Positions 9,342 to 17,764 are shown, numbered from the stretch's first letter. The stretch: 64,000 nt of DNA from Sphingomonas sp. H160509 (GCF_024124765.2 NZ_JAMXSR020000002.1:2592001-2656000); one strand, 5' to 3'. The notes: generated by a model from the letters alone, not told the origin. Numbers and translations are program-made.

Positions 9342-10151
9342 TTCATCAGCAACGCGCGGAGTTCGTCGTCGCGATCGCGCGGTGGTTCCACGTGGAACAA
9401 TATCTCGAACGCGACGGCGGCTTGCCCGATCAGCATCTCCAAGCCATCGACGGTTTCGAGATCGCGCGCGCGTGCCGTTTTGAGCAGACCGGTTTCGAGC
9501 GGGGGAGTAGACGATGTCGTAGACCAGCGAGTCGGGTTCGAGCGCGCCGAGATCGATATCGAGGGGAGGCTGGCCGGCCATGCCGAGTACGCTGGCGTTG
9601 ACGAGCAGTCGCGAGGGCGGTGCGGCAGGGCCGATCGGGAGCGCCTGACCCTTGAGGCCGAAGGTCGACAGCAAAGCAGCGCCCTTGAGCGGATTGCGGT
9701 TGAGGATGGTGACGGGGCCGACGCCCATTCGCGACAGTGCGAACAGGATCGCGCGGGCAGCACCGCCTGCGCCGATCACCGTGACGGGCTGGCCGGCGAT
9801 GTCGAGATCGTCGATCGGTGCCCAGAAACCGGCAGCGTCGGTGTTGGTGCCGATGCAGTCGCCCGCCTGGTTGCGGAACACGGTGTTGATCGCGCCGATC
9901 GTTCCGCGGACGTTGCCGGGATCGGAGACGTGGTCGAGTGCGGCGAGCTTATGCGGCATCGTGATGTTGCAGCCGCGCCAGGCTGGGTCGGCTTTCCGCT
10001 CGGCGAAGTAGGCGGGGAGTTCGTCGGCAGTGACGTGTTTGTGGCGATACTCGGCGTCGATCCTGAGCGCTTCGAGCCAGAAACCATGGATCAGCGGCGA
10101 TTTCGACTGTGCGATCGGATCGCCGATCACTTCTGCATAGGGACGGGTCAT
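9338..10151 (-). CDS. aroE: shikimate dehydrogenase (one frameshift)
   Basis: AroE reduces 3-dehydroshikimate with NADPH. Visible are the substrate motif [18 protein letters not shown] with the catalytic Lys, GTNTDAAGF, and the nucleotide loop GAGGAARA. One extra base in the G5 run 9501-9505 breaks the frame after DIVYSP; dropping it gives [15 protein letters not shown], the conserved family segment, and a 270-aa protein. The last 20 residues contain a parS site encoding FHVE. Confidence 0.93.
9385..9398. promoter_or_regulatory. parS: parS-like ParB-binding palindrome inside aroE
   Basis: GTTCCACGTGGAAC is a perfect 14-bp palindrome identical to the core of the two 16-bp sites at 19051 and 21487; only the outer T is replaced by G at 9384. 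Such sites bind ParB and load the partition complex near the origin. Confidence 0.8.
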
Positions 10152-10159
10152 TCGAAGCT

Positions 10160-10215
10160 CCGTGTTCCCCGCGAAGGCGGGGATCCAGTCTGGGCACCCG
10201 TCTTTGCGGGTGAAC
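10160..10215. repeat. short palindromic repeat, family A
   Basis: GTTCCCCGCGAAGGCGGGGA is followed by ATCCAGTCTGGGCACCCG and a degenerate inverted return arm. It resembles the elements at 31331-31385 and 36357-36437. These intergenic palindromes are typical of sphingomonads and may form hairpins after genes. Confidence 0.7.
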
Positions 10216-10263
10216 GGGATTTAGTCTAGCTCGGGCGGATTGCCATGTGCGACGGTCCATTCA

Positions 10264-10387
10264 ATCCTCCCCCGCAAGGGGGAGGTGTCGCCGAAGGTGA
10301 CGGAGGGGGAGGACACGGAACGCGGGTTTCGCATGCCTCCCCCTCCGTCTGGCAAGAGCCAGCCACCTCCCCCTGGCGGGGGAGGAT
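10264..10387. repeat. palindromic repeat, family B, copy 1
   Basis: This is an imperfect inverted repeat of about 124 bp between aroE and maf. The left arm reads ATCCTCCCCCGCAAGGGGGA then GGTGTCGCC; the right arm returns with GGCGGGGGAGGAT. Smaller hairpins are nested in each arm. A second copy lies at 13678-13803 with a different centre. It is REP/MITE-like and has no coding capacity. Confidence 0.85.
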
Positions 10388-10411
10388 TACGTGCGCCCTC
10401 CCGTTTTTAGA

Positions 10412-11003
10412 TTACGCCGGCAGCTCGCCGCGCACGCGGAGGAAGTCGAGGACGTTGAGCAGCGGCATGCCGAGTACCGTGAACTGGCTGCCCTCGATCT
10501 TGGCGAACAGCTGCGCGCCGGGACCTTCGATGCGGTAGCAGCCGACGCAGCCCGAGATCGCGGGCCATTCCGGCGTCGAGATAGGTTTCGATGAACGCGT
10601 CGGACAGCGGGCGAACGTGCATCTTCGCGCGCTCGACATGGCGCCAGATCGCCTGGCCGTTCTCGGCGACGACCGCGGCGCTCCAGAGGTCGTGGCGCTT
10701 ACCGGACATCAGCCGCAGGTGTGCCGCCGCGTCGGCGCGGTCGACGGGCTTGTCGAGGATGCTGCCGTCTTCCAGCGCGACCAGCGAGTCACTGCCGAGG
10801 ACGAGATAGCCGGGCATCCGCGCGGATACCTTGAGTGCCTTCAGTTCGGCCAACGCATCGGCGAGATCGCGCGGGGTCAGGTCGCGTAGCGCTGCCTTGG
10901 CCGCATCCTCGTCGACACCGGCGAAGGTCGCCTCGAACGGTACGCCGGCGGCGGTCAGCATCGCGCGACGCGAGACGCTTTGCGAGGCGAGGATCAGGCT
11001 CAT
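10412..11003 (-). CDS. maf: Maf/YhdE-type nucleoside triphosphate pyrophosphatase (one frameshift)
   Basis: Maf proteins hydrolyse non-canonical or excess NTPs. The protein begins [20 protein letters not shown] and carries [13 protein letters not shown] and, after the break, [33 protein letters not shown]. An extra base at 10570-10571 (TTCC for TTC on the plus strand) shifts the frame in YLDA-EWPAIS. Repaired length is 196 aa. The start overlaps the ppsR stop. Confidence 0.92.
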
Positions 11004-11839
11004 GATTCGACCTTCGGAGCGGCGTCGGCGCGGCGTTGGTTGCACAAGGCGATGATCGCCGCCGCGGTTTCCTCGATCGAGCGCCTGGTGACGTCGATCA
11101 CCGGCCAGCCATTGTCGGCGAACATCCGGCGCGCGAAGGCGAGTTCGCGCATCACCGCTTCTTCCTCGACATACGACGTGTCGGGCTGTTGGTTGAGCGA
11201 CAGCAGGCGGTTGCGGCGGACCTGGATCAGCCGGTCCGCACTGGTCGTGAGGCCGACGATCAGCGGGTTGGCGAGCTTGTAGAGGTTCAGGGGTGGTGGG
11301 CTTTCCACGACGATCGGGATGTTCGCGGTCTTGTAGCCGCGGTTGGCGAGATAGATCGAGGTGGGCGTCTTCGATGAACGCGATACGCCCGCCAGGACGA
11401 TATCGGCCTCTTCCCATTCTTCCGAGGCGATCCCGTCGTCATGCGCGATCGTCCACTGGATAGCATCGACGCGCGCGAAATAGGCCGCATCGAGGACGTG
11501 CTGGCGGCCCGGCCGTGCCTTCGCCTGCTGCCCGAGCAACCCGGAAAGTGCGTCGTTCACGGGGTCTAGCGGCGCCACCGCAGGCAGCCCGAGCGCAAGG
11601 CACCTTTGCTCCAGGATGCGCCGCGTCGCGGGGTTCACCAGCGTGAACACCACCAGCCCCGGGTTCTGCGCGATCTCCTGGAGGATGCGTTCGAGATGCG
11701 CTTCGGTGCGGACCATCGGCCAGAAGTGGCGGACCGTCTCGACGTCGTCATATTGCGCCAACGCCGCCTTCGCGATGTTCTCCAGCGTCTCGCCGGTCGA
11801 GTCCGACAGCAGGTGAAGGTGGAGCCGGATCATCGGCAT
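11000..11839 (-). CDS. ppsR: pyruvate,phosphate/water dikinase regulatory protein (DUF299)
   Basis: This bifunctional kinase/phosphorylase family controls PPDK or PEP synthase. Visible are RLHLHLLSDSTGETL at the start, the nucleotide loop GVSRSSKTPTSIYLANRGYK and DVTRRSIEETAAAI near the end. I chose the ATG at 11839 because GGGGAC lies 4 nt upstream; the second Met at 11833 is equally possible, and an upstream ATG in the same frame would only add unrelated residues. The orthologue flanks the origin in Caulobacter and Rickettsia (RP001-type gene), as here. Confidence 0.9.
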   Translation of the reverse strand: MPMIRLHLHLLSDSTGETLENIAKAALAQYDDVETVRHFWPMVRTEAHLERILQEIAQNPGLVVFTLVNPATRRILEQRCLALGLPAVAPLDPVNDALSGLLGQQAKARPGRQHVLDAAYFARVDAIQWTIAHDDGIASEEWEEADIVLAGVSRSSKTPTSIYLANRGYKTANIPIVVESPPPLNLYKLANPLIVGLTTSADRLIQVRRNRLLSLNQQPDTSYVEEEAVMRELAFARRMFADNGWPVIDVTRRSIEETAAAIIALCNQRRADAAPKVES

Positions 11840-11874
11840 TTTGTCCCCAGCGACGGGGTCCCTGGGCGTGAATC

Positions 11875-11883
11875 TGTGGATAA
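11875..11883 (-). promoter_or_regulatory. DnaA box (perfect)
   Basis: TGTGGATAA on plus is the exact reverse complement of the TTATCCACA consensus. It is the box nearest ppsR. Confidence 0.75.
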
Positions 11884-11984
11884 CATGGGGAGAAGGGCTA
11901 GCGTAACTCATCCCCCTCGCCAAGCGACCGGTGTGCCGTGGATAACACCCATTCTATCCACACGCCCGCGCACAGGGGCGGAAT

Positions 11985-11993
11985 TTATCCACA
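11985..11993 (+). promoter_or_regulatory. DnaA box (perfect)
   Basis: This is an exact TTATCCACA match. It is followed 3 bp later by TGTGGGTAA (11997-12005), an inverted near-match, so the two form a convergent pair. Confidence 0.75.
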
Positions 11994-12161
11994 GGCTGTG
12001 GGTAACGGGGAGCCTTGAATCGAATCAGCGCGTTTGTGGGCGTGCCAAGGGGTCAAGCTGTTGGCATTTCCGGGATCACCGCATAAGTCCCGGGTTCAAC
12101 CGCCCAACCACTGCAACAACCTATTTCTAGAATCTTCTTATAGTAGAAGAAGGGTGCTCCG

Positions 12162-13212
12162 CTGACCGATCCGACCCCCAATACGCCTGCCTTCAAGCCG
12201 CTCCTGGCGACCCTTCGCGGGGAGCGTCAGGCCGTGCCGCCGCTGTGGCTCATGCGGCAGGCGGGGCGGTATCTTCCGGAGTATCGCGAACTCCGCGCGG
12301 AGAAGGGCGGCTTCCTTGCACTCGCGACCGATCCCGAAGCCGCAGCCGAAGTGACACTGCAGCCGATCCGCCGGTTCCGGTTCGACGGCTCGATCCTGTT
12401 CTCGGACATCCTGATGATCCCGTGGGCGCTCGGGCAGGATCTGAGCTTCGGGGTCGGCGAGGGGCCACGGCTCGAGCCGGCGCTGGTCGATCATGCGCTC
12501 GATCGATTGCAGCCGGTGATGGGGCGGCTGGAGCCGGTCTACGGCACCGTAGCGAAGGTCGCCGCTGCCTTGCCGCCCGAGACGACGTTCCTGGGCTTTG
12601 CGGGGTCTCCCTGGACGGTCGCAACCTATATGGTGGCGGGGAAGGGGAGCAAGGATCAGTCGGAGACCCGGCGTTTCGCGTATCGCGACCCGGAGGCATT
12701 TGGTGCGATCATCGACGCGATCGCTGACAACACCGTCGAGTATCTCGCGCGGCAGGTCGGGGCGGGCGTCGACGTGGTGCAGCTATTCGACAGCTGGTCG
12801 GGCTCGCTGTCACCCGCACAGTTCGAGCGCTGGGTGGTCGCGCCGACCGCGTCGATCGTCGAGCGCCTGCACGCGCGTTGCCCCGGCGTGCCGATCATCG
12901 GCTTTCCGAAGGGGGCAGGGGGGCAAGCTTCCGGCTTACGCGCGCGAGACCGGCGTCGATGCGATCGGGCTGGACGAGACGGTCGATCCGGTTTGGGCGC
13001 ACGCCTCGCTGCCGGCGGACATGCCGGTGCAGGGCAACCTCGATCCGCTGGCGCTGATCGCGGGCGGGGCGGATCTCGACGCGGCGATCGACCGGATCCT
13101 GGCGGCGTTCGTCGAGCGTCCGCACGTCTTCAATCTCGGCCACGGCATCCTGCCCGACACGCCCATCGCGCATGTCGAGCAGCTGATCGCCCGCGTAAGG
13201 AGCACGACATGA
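12162..13212 (+). CDS. hemE: uroporphyrinogen decarboxylase (one frameshift, unusual start)
   Basis: HemE decarboxylates uroporphyrinogen III to coproporphyrinogen III in haem synthesis. Motifs PPLWLMRQAGRYLPEYRELR, FSDILMIPWALG, GFAGSPWTVATYMVAG and FNLGHGILPDTP are clear. One extra G in the G6 run 12918-12923 breaks GAGGKLPAYARE; repaired length is about 349 aa. The expected N-terminal 20 residues before MRQAGRYLPEY are open in frame, but the only plausible start with a Shine-Dalgarno sequence (AGAAGG at 12148) is CTG at 12162. The first standard start is GTG at 12234, which would remove conserved sequence. The stop overlaps the hemJ ATG. Confidence 0.93.
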
Positions 13213-13670
13213 GCGGATTTCTCGGCGCTGCGTATGACTGGGTGAAGGCGGCGCATCTGATCTTCGTGATCTTCTGGATGGCGGGGCTGTTCATGCTGCC
13301 GCGGTACCTCGTGTATCATCAGGAGGCGCTGGCGGCGGGCAACACGAGCGAGGCGGCGAACTGGGTCGAGCGCGAGAGCAAGATCCGCCACATCATCCTG
13401 ACGCCGGCGATGATCGTCGTCTGGGTGCTGGGGATCGCGCTGGCGTTGAACCTTGGGCTGGCGGACGGCGCGCCGGGGCTGGGGTGGCTGCACCTGAAGC
13501 TCGCTCTGGTGTTCCTGCTGACGGGATATCACGGCTGGGCGGTCGGCTATGCGAAGAAGCTCGCCTCGGGGAAGCCGACGTTGGCGGGTAAGCAGTTGCG
13601 GATGCTCAACGAGGTGCCTGCGCTGGCGGTGACGCTGATCGTCGTGCTGGTGATCGTTAAGCCGTTCTGA
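13209..13670 (+). CDS. hemJ: protoporphyrinogen oxidase HemJ
   Basis: This 153-aa membrane protein has four predicted helices and the HemJ pattern: WVKAAHLIFVIFWMAGLFMLPRYLVYHQEA near the start (haem-ligand His) and LHLKLALVFLLTGYHGWAVGYAKKLA. HemJ oxidises protoporphyrinogen IX to protoporphyrin IX. It is translationally coupled to hemE (ATGA overlap), and the hemE-hemJ-rho order is conserved. Confidence 0.93.
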   Translation: MSGFLGAAYDWVKAAHLIFVIFWMAGLFMLPRYLVYHQEALAAGNTSEAANWVERESKIRHIILTPAMIVVWVLGIALALNLGLADGAPGLGWLHLKLALVFLLTGYHGWAVGYAKKLASGKPTLAGKQLRMLNEVPALAVTLIVVLVIVKPF

Positions 13671-13677
13671 CTTCCTG

Positions 13678-13803
13678 ATCCTCCCCGCCAGGGGGAGGTG
13701 TCGCCGAAAGTGACGGAGGGGGGAGGCACAAGCAACAACCGTTGTCCTTTCCTCCCCCCTCCGTCTGGCAAGTGCCAGCCACCTCCCCCTGGCGGGGGAG
13801 GAT
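13678..13803. repeat. palindromic repeat, family B, copy 2
   Basis: This is the second copy of the element at 10264-10387. The left arm is ATCCTCCCCGCCAGGGGGAG then GTGTCGCCGAAAGTGACGGA; the right arm is TCCGTCTGGCAAGTGCCAGC then CACCTCCCCCTGGCGGGGGA. The centre (about 30 bp) differs between copies. It lies between hemJ and the rho leader and might act as a terminator for hemEJ. Confidence 0.85.
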
Positions 13804-13821
13804 TGGAGTTCCCGTCTCCGC

Positions 13822-13977
13822 TTGACTAACCCGCCCCCCAATTCTAACCCCTTCTCCCAACACGGCCTCCTGGCGTCCTGCCCGGTCGTGTCTTGCCAGA
13901 CTCGTCTCGCCCAGTTCCGCTTCCCAAGCGCACCGCCGACCGAGCGTTCTCCCGTTGATTGCTATCCGGAAATCCCC
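13822..13977 (+). promoter_or_regulatory. rho leader, possible promoter and C-rich region
   Basis: After the repeat, TTGACT (13822) and TTCTAA (13842) give a weak promoter-like pair with a short spacer. The 130 nt before the ATG are pyrimidine-rich and G-poor in their first half. That is what a rut-type site for autogenous Rho control would look like. Nothing here is proven. Confidence 0.35.
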
Positions 13978-15237
13978 ATGCATCTCAAAGACCTGAAGAA
14001 AAAGAAACCCGCCGAGCTGGTCCAGCTGGCCGAGGAACTGGGGGGTCGAGAGCGCCTCGACGCTGCGCAAGCAGGACCTGCTGTTCGCGATCCTGAAGGT
14101 CCAGGCGGACAATGGCGACCAGATCATGGGGCTCGGCACGATCGAAGTGCTGCCCGACGGCTTTGGCTTCCTGCGCTCGCCAGAATCGAACTATCTCGCT
14201 GGTCCCGACGACATCTACATCTCACCGAACCAGGTCCGGAAGTTCGGCCTGCGCACCGGTGACACGGTCGAGGGCGAGATCCGCGGGCCGAAGGATGGCG
14301 AACGCTATTTCTCGCTGGTGAAGCTCACGGCCGTCAATTTCGACGATCCCGATGTCGTCCGCCACCGCGTCAATTTCGACAACCTCACGCCGCTCTACCC
14401 CGAGAGCAAGCTGACGCTCGATCCCGCCGACCCGACCGTCAAGGACAAGTCGGCGCGCGTGATCGACATCGTCTCGCCGCAGGGCAAGGGCCAGCGCACG
14501 CTGATCGTCGCACCGCCCCGCGTCGGCAAGACGGTCATGTTGCAGAACATGGCCAAGGCGATCACCGACAACCACCCCGAGGTGTTCCTGATCGTCCTGC
14601 TGATCGACGAGCGCCCCGAGGAAGTCACCGACATGCAGCGCAGCGTGAAGGGCGAGGTGGTCAGCTCGACCTTCGACGAACCCGCGCAGCGCCACGTCCA
14701 GGTCGCTGAAATGGTGATCGAAAAGGCCAAGCGCCTGGTCGAGCACAAGAAGGACGTCGTGATCCTGCTCGACTCGATCACGCGTCTGGGTCGTGCCTAC
14801 AACACCGTCGTGCCGTCGTCGGGCAAGGTCCTGACCGGCGGTGTCGACGCGAACGCGCTGCAGCGTCCGAAGCGCTTCTTCGGTGCCGCGCGCAACATCG
14901 AGGAGGGGCGGTTCGCTCTCGATCATCGCCACCGCGCTGATCGATACGGGCAGCCGCATGGACGAGGTGATCTTCGAGGAGTTCAAGGGCACCGGCAACT
15001 CGGAAATCGTGCTGGATCGCAAGGTTGCGGACAAGCGCATCTTCCCGGCGCTCGACGTCGGCAAGTCGGGTACCCGCAAGGGAAGAGCTGCTGGTCGACA
15101 AGGCCAAGCTCAGCAAGATGTGGGTCCTACGCCGCATCCTGATGCAGATGGGCACGATCGACGCGATGGAGTTCCTGCTCGACAAGATGAAGGATTCGAA
15201 GACCAACGAGAATTTCTTCGATTCCATGAATCAATAA
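13978..15237 (+). CDS. rho: transcription termination factor Rho (three frameshifts)
   Basis: Rho is the hexameric RNA helicase that ends transcription. The sequence shows the N-terminal helical and OSB RNA-binding domains ([37 protein letters not shown]), Walker [23 protein letters not shown] and the Q-loop/secondary site [12 protein letters not shown]...[10 protein letters not shown]. Single extra Gs at 14040-14045, 14904-14907 and 15080-15082 break the frame; removing them gives [27 protein letters not shown] and [12 protein letters not shown] and a 418-aa protein. Rho is very likely essential, so these breaks cannot be real. Confidence 0.96.
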
Positions 15238-15247
15238 CCGAGTGCGG

Positions 15248-15268
15248 CCTGCTGCAAGCTGCAGCAGG
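15248..15268 (+). terminator. stem-loop downstream of rho
   Basis: Perfect 9-bp arms CCTGCTGCA/TGCAGCAGG with a 3-nt loop lie 10 bp past the rho stop. No T-run follows, so its terminator role is uncertain. Two more perfect stems follow at 15311-15331 and 15351-15380. Confidence 0.45.
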
Positions 15269-15376
15269 ACTCGCGCCGGTTCGGCCGGCGGGGCGTAAGC
15301 TCCGACCGACGACATGGGCTTTGCCCATGTCCGGCCAAGCAGACCAAAGCGGCACGCGAGAGCAATGGCTTTCGCG

Positions 15377-15405
15377 TGCCGTTTCGCTATTAAACGCCCT
15401 ATAAT
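15377..15405 (+). promoter_or_regulatory. probable terC promoter
   Basis: An exact TATAAT -10 box lies at 15400-15405, rare in this GC-rich DNA. The hexamer 17 bp upstream (TGCCGT) is a poor -35. A stem GGTGAC/GTCACC (15427-15442) and then GGGAG lie between it and the TTG start at 15456, so the leader may control translation. Confidence 0.5.
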
Positions 15406-15455
15406 CCGTCACCATCGCTCGCCGCTGGTGACTCACGTCACCGGGAGCTGACATC

Positions 15456-16190
15456 TTGAGTATCATCGCCATGCTGGCCGCCGCCGCATCGAGCACAGCG
15501 GGCCCCGGCTCGCCGCTGGAAATCTGGCAGCATATCGTCGCAGATTTCTCCAACCTGGGCGACCCGAAGGCGCTCGCCGCGTTCGGATCGGTCCTGATGA
15601 TCGATCTCGTCCTCGCCGGCGACAACGCGATCGTCGTCGGCGCACTCGCTGCCGGACTGCCGACCGACCAGCGCAAGAAGGTCATCCTGATCGGCATCGG
15701 CGCCGCGCTGGTGCTGCGCATCTTCTTCGCGCTGATCGTGACGTGGCTGATGGGGATCGTCGGCCTGATCTTCGCAGGCGGTCTGCTCCTGCTATGGGTC
15801 AGCTGGAAGTTCTGGCGCGAAATCCGCGAGGGCGCGGAAAACGCCGGCTCCGAGGAGATCGAGGGCGACGAGCGCTCGGGTATTCGCTCCTCGAAGGGCT
15901 TTGCGAGCGCGGCCTGGGCCGTCGCCGTCGCCGACGTCTCGATGAGCCTCGACAACGTCCTGGCGGTCGCCGGTGCGGCACGCGAGCATCCCGGCATCCT
16001 CGTCATCGGCCTGCTGCTGTCGGTCGCGATGATGGGCCTCGCCGCGAACTACATCGCGCGTGTCATCAACAAGTACCGCTGGATCGCGTATATCGGCCTC
16101 GCGGTGATCCTCGTGGTCGCGCTGAAGATGATCTACGAAGGCTGGGTCGGCACCGGCGAGACGCTCGGGATCATCTCGCTGCTGCGCTGA
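15456..16190 (+). CDS. TerC/YjbE-family integral membrane protein
   Basis: This 244-aa protein has about seven membrane helices. The two TerC signatures, MIDLVLAGDNAIVVG and ADVSMSLDNVLAVAG, carry the acidic-Asn pairs thought to bind metal. Family members export Mn(II) or help load exported metalloproteins. A TTG start is used, with GGGAG 8 nt upstream. A cytoplasmic loop (about 125-145) is highly charged. The gene is monocistronic with its own terminator. Confidence 0.9.
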   Translation: MSIIAMLAAAASSTAGPGSPLEIWQHIVADFSNLGDPKALAAFGSVLMIDLVLAGDNAIVVGALAAGLPTDQRKKVILIGIGAALVLRIFFALIVTWLMGIVGLIFAGGLLLLWVSWKFWREIREGAENAGSEEIEGDERSGIRSSKGFASAAWAVAVADVSMSLDNVLAVAGAAREHPGILVIGLLLSVAMMGLAANYIARVINKYRWIAYIGLAVILVVALKMIYEGWVGTGETLGIISLLR

Positions 16191-16212
16191 TCGCGGTGCG
16201 AGTGGGATAAGG

Positions 16213-16249
16213 AAAAGGCCTCGCCGGGATCGTCCGGCGAGGCCTTTTT
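16213..16249. terminator. strong bidirectional terminator after terC
   Basis: Arms AAAAGGCCTCGCCGG and CCGGCGAGGCCTTTTT pair perfectly around a 6-nt loop, with A- and T-runs on the two sides. It can stop terC and also leftward transcription of the dienelactone hydrolase gene. Confidence 0.93.
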
Positions 16250-16304
16250 CATGTCTGTCGTCAGCACCCCGTCACCCGGAACAGGGGTGACGGGTAGGGC
16301 GTGG

Positions 16305-17007
16305 TTAGCCCAAATTCTCCGCGAAGAACTTTGCCGTTCGCTCGTCCGCCAGCTTGGCCGACGCATCCGAGCGGCGCTCGCCGAACTCGGTCGCGAAGCC
16401 GTGGTCCTCGCCCGCGTAATCGTAGATCGTCACCTTGGGGTGATCGTCTAGCCCGGCGTGCATTGCCGCCTGCGCATCCTTGTCGACGAAGTGATCTTCC
16501 TCCGGCACGTGCAACAGCACCGGGTGTGCGATCGCGTGCTTTTCGCCAAGCAGGCCGTCGATCCCGACGCCGTAATAGCCGACGCTGGCATCGACGTCGG
16601 TCCGTGCCGCGGTCATGAACGCCAGGCGCCCGCCGAGGCAGTAGCCGACCACGCCGACCTTGGCGCCGTCACCAAGCTCGCTGCGGGCGGCGCGGATGCT
16701 CGCTTCGATATCGGCGATACCCTTGTCCTGGTCGAACTGGCCCATCAGTTCGAGCGCACGGTCGAACTCGGGCTTGATGTCCGGGTCGAGCTCGATGCCG
16801 GGCTCGAGGCGCCAGAACAGGTCGGGGGGCGATCGCGAGATAGCCAGCCTCGGCGAGCGTATCGCACTTGCGGCGGATCCCGGCGTTCACGCCGAAGATC
16901 TCCTGGATCACGACGATCGCGGCCTTTGGCGTGCCTGCCGGAGTCGCGCGATACGCGGTGAATTCGCCATCGCCCGCGAGCGTGGCGATCTTTGCAGTGT
17001 TCGTCAT
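16305..17007 (-). CDS. dienelactone hydrolase family protein (one frameshift)
   Basis: This alpha/beta-hydrolase has the DLH nucleophile elbow GVVGYCLGGRLAF (Cys) and the C-terminal GEDHGF with the catalytic His. Dienelactone hydrolases open lactones in chloroaromatic degradation, but most chromosomal paralogues have unknown substrates. A G6 run at 16824-16829 carries one extra base; repair gives AIAPDLFWRLEPG and 233 aa. The start has a near-perfect AAGGAGG ribosome site. The stop of ogt overlaps this ATG. Confidence 0.9.
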
Positions 17008-17516
17008 AACAGTCCTCCTTGCGGCCGCTCGTGGTCGAGCAGCCGGGATTTGGTGATCGGGCCTTCCCCCGCGGAGTACGCACCAAGCGCTCCGCCGGCT
17101 CCAAGGATTCGGTGGCAGGGGACGATGATCGGAAAGGGATTGCGCGCACATGCCTGGCCGATCGCGCGCGGGCTCGATCCGATTGCCTTGGCAAGCGCGC
17201 CGTAGCTGGCCGTGGTGCCGTAGGCGATGTCGACGATCGCTTGGCGAAGGTCGGCACCGCGCGGGGTGGGGGAGAGCGCGAGGGGCAGGTCGAACACGGT
17301 CAGCCGTCCGGCGAAATACGCGTCGATCTGGCGGAGTGCTTCCAGGATCGCGGGGGCATCGCTGGTCGAACCATCCTCGACGCCGATATCGATCGCGTCG
17401 ATCCGGTCCCCGGTGCCGGTCACGCGGACCAGACCGATAGGCGTTGCGATCGAGGCGGCATCGCGCGCATACATTCCCCCGCTATGCAGCGCCGCGATGG
17501 ACCGCTCAAGCGTCAT
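17004..17516 (-). CDS. ogt: methylated-DNA-protein cysteine S-methyltransferase
   Basis: This suicide enzyme removes alkyl groups from O6-alkylguanine. The active site IIVPCHRILGAGGALGAYSAG and the helix-turn-helix region YGTTASYGALAKAIGSSPRAIGQA are typical. About 170 aa from the ATG at 17516; an internal ATG at 17474 (MYARDAAS) also fits family N-termini and would give about 156 aa. It is divergent from the DUF6489 gene with only 14 bp between starts. Confidence 0.92.
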   Translation of the reverse strand: MTLERSIAALHSGGMYARDAASIATPIGLVRVTGTGDRIDAIDIGVEDGSTSDAPAILEALRQIDAYFAGRLTVFDLPLALSPTPRGADLRQAIVDIAYGTTASYGALAKAIGSSPRAIGQACARNPFPIIVPCHRILGAGGALGAYSAGEGPITKSRLLDHERPQGGLL

Positions 17517-17530
17517 CGAGGGTGCGTCAC

Positions 17531-17764
17531 ATGAAGATGAATATCGAGATCGAATGCACGCCCGAGGAAGCGCGTCGCGCGGTCGGGCTGCCCGACCTGA
17601 CGCCGATCCACGACCGCTATATCGCAATGATGATGGAGGCTATTCCGGACGGCCAGATGAAGCCGGAGATGCTCGAATCGATGATGCGCGGGTGGCAGCC
17701 GATGGGCGAGGCGGGGATGGCGATGTGGAAGCGCCTGTTCGACAGCGCGACGAAAAGCGGCTGA
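17531..17764 (+). CDS. DUF6489 family protein
   Basis: This 77-aa acidic protein (MKMNIEIECTPEEARRAVGLPDLTPIHDRYI...WQPMGEAGMAMWKRLF) matches the short DUF6489 family found in front of mnmE in sphingomonads. Many Met residues and an amphipathic helix suggest a small structural or phasin-like protein, but no function is known. It is followed by mnmE after 7 bp, probably the same operon. Confidence 0.8.
   Translation: MKMNIEIECTPEEARRAVGLPDLTPIHDRYIAMMMEAIPDGQMKPEMLESMMRGWQPMGEAGMAMWKRLFDSATKSG

Larger units (their letters stand above)
11840..12161. other. oriC: probable chromosomal replication origin (oriC)
   Basis: This non-coding gap lies between ppsR and hemE. It contains five DnaA-box-like 9-mers: TGTGGATAA at 11875, CGTGGATAA at 11937, CTATCCACA at 11954, TTATCCACA at 11985 and TGTGGGTAA at 11997. 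Two are perfect and three have one mismatch. An AT-rich stretch at 12115-12150 could be the unwinding element; it holds an inverted repeat CTTCTT/AAGAAG. Four GAATC (GANTC, CcrM-type) sites are present. Gene context is the conserved alphaproteobacterial origin block, with parS and parAB nearby. Function is inferred. Confidence 0.8.

Noticed and set aside
8037..10229. Long open frame on the plus strand opposite dnaQ, coaE and aroE
   Set aside because: It is antisense to recognisable conserved genes. Such frames are expected in GC-rich DNA, and its translation has no family features.
13978..15237. Programmed ribosomal frameshifting in rho, hemE, mnmG, parA and others
   Set aside because: The shifts occur in dozens of unrelated genes, at ordinary G/C runs without shared slippery heptamers or downstream pseudoknots, and several per gene. 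Sequence error explains them far better.
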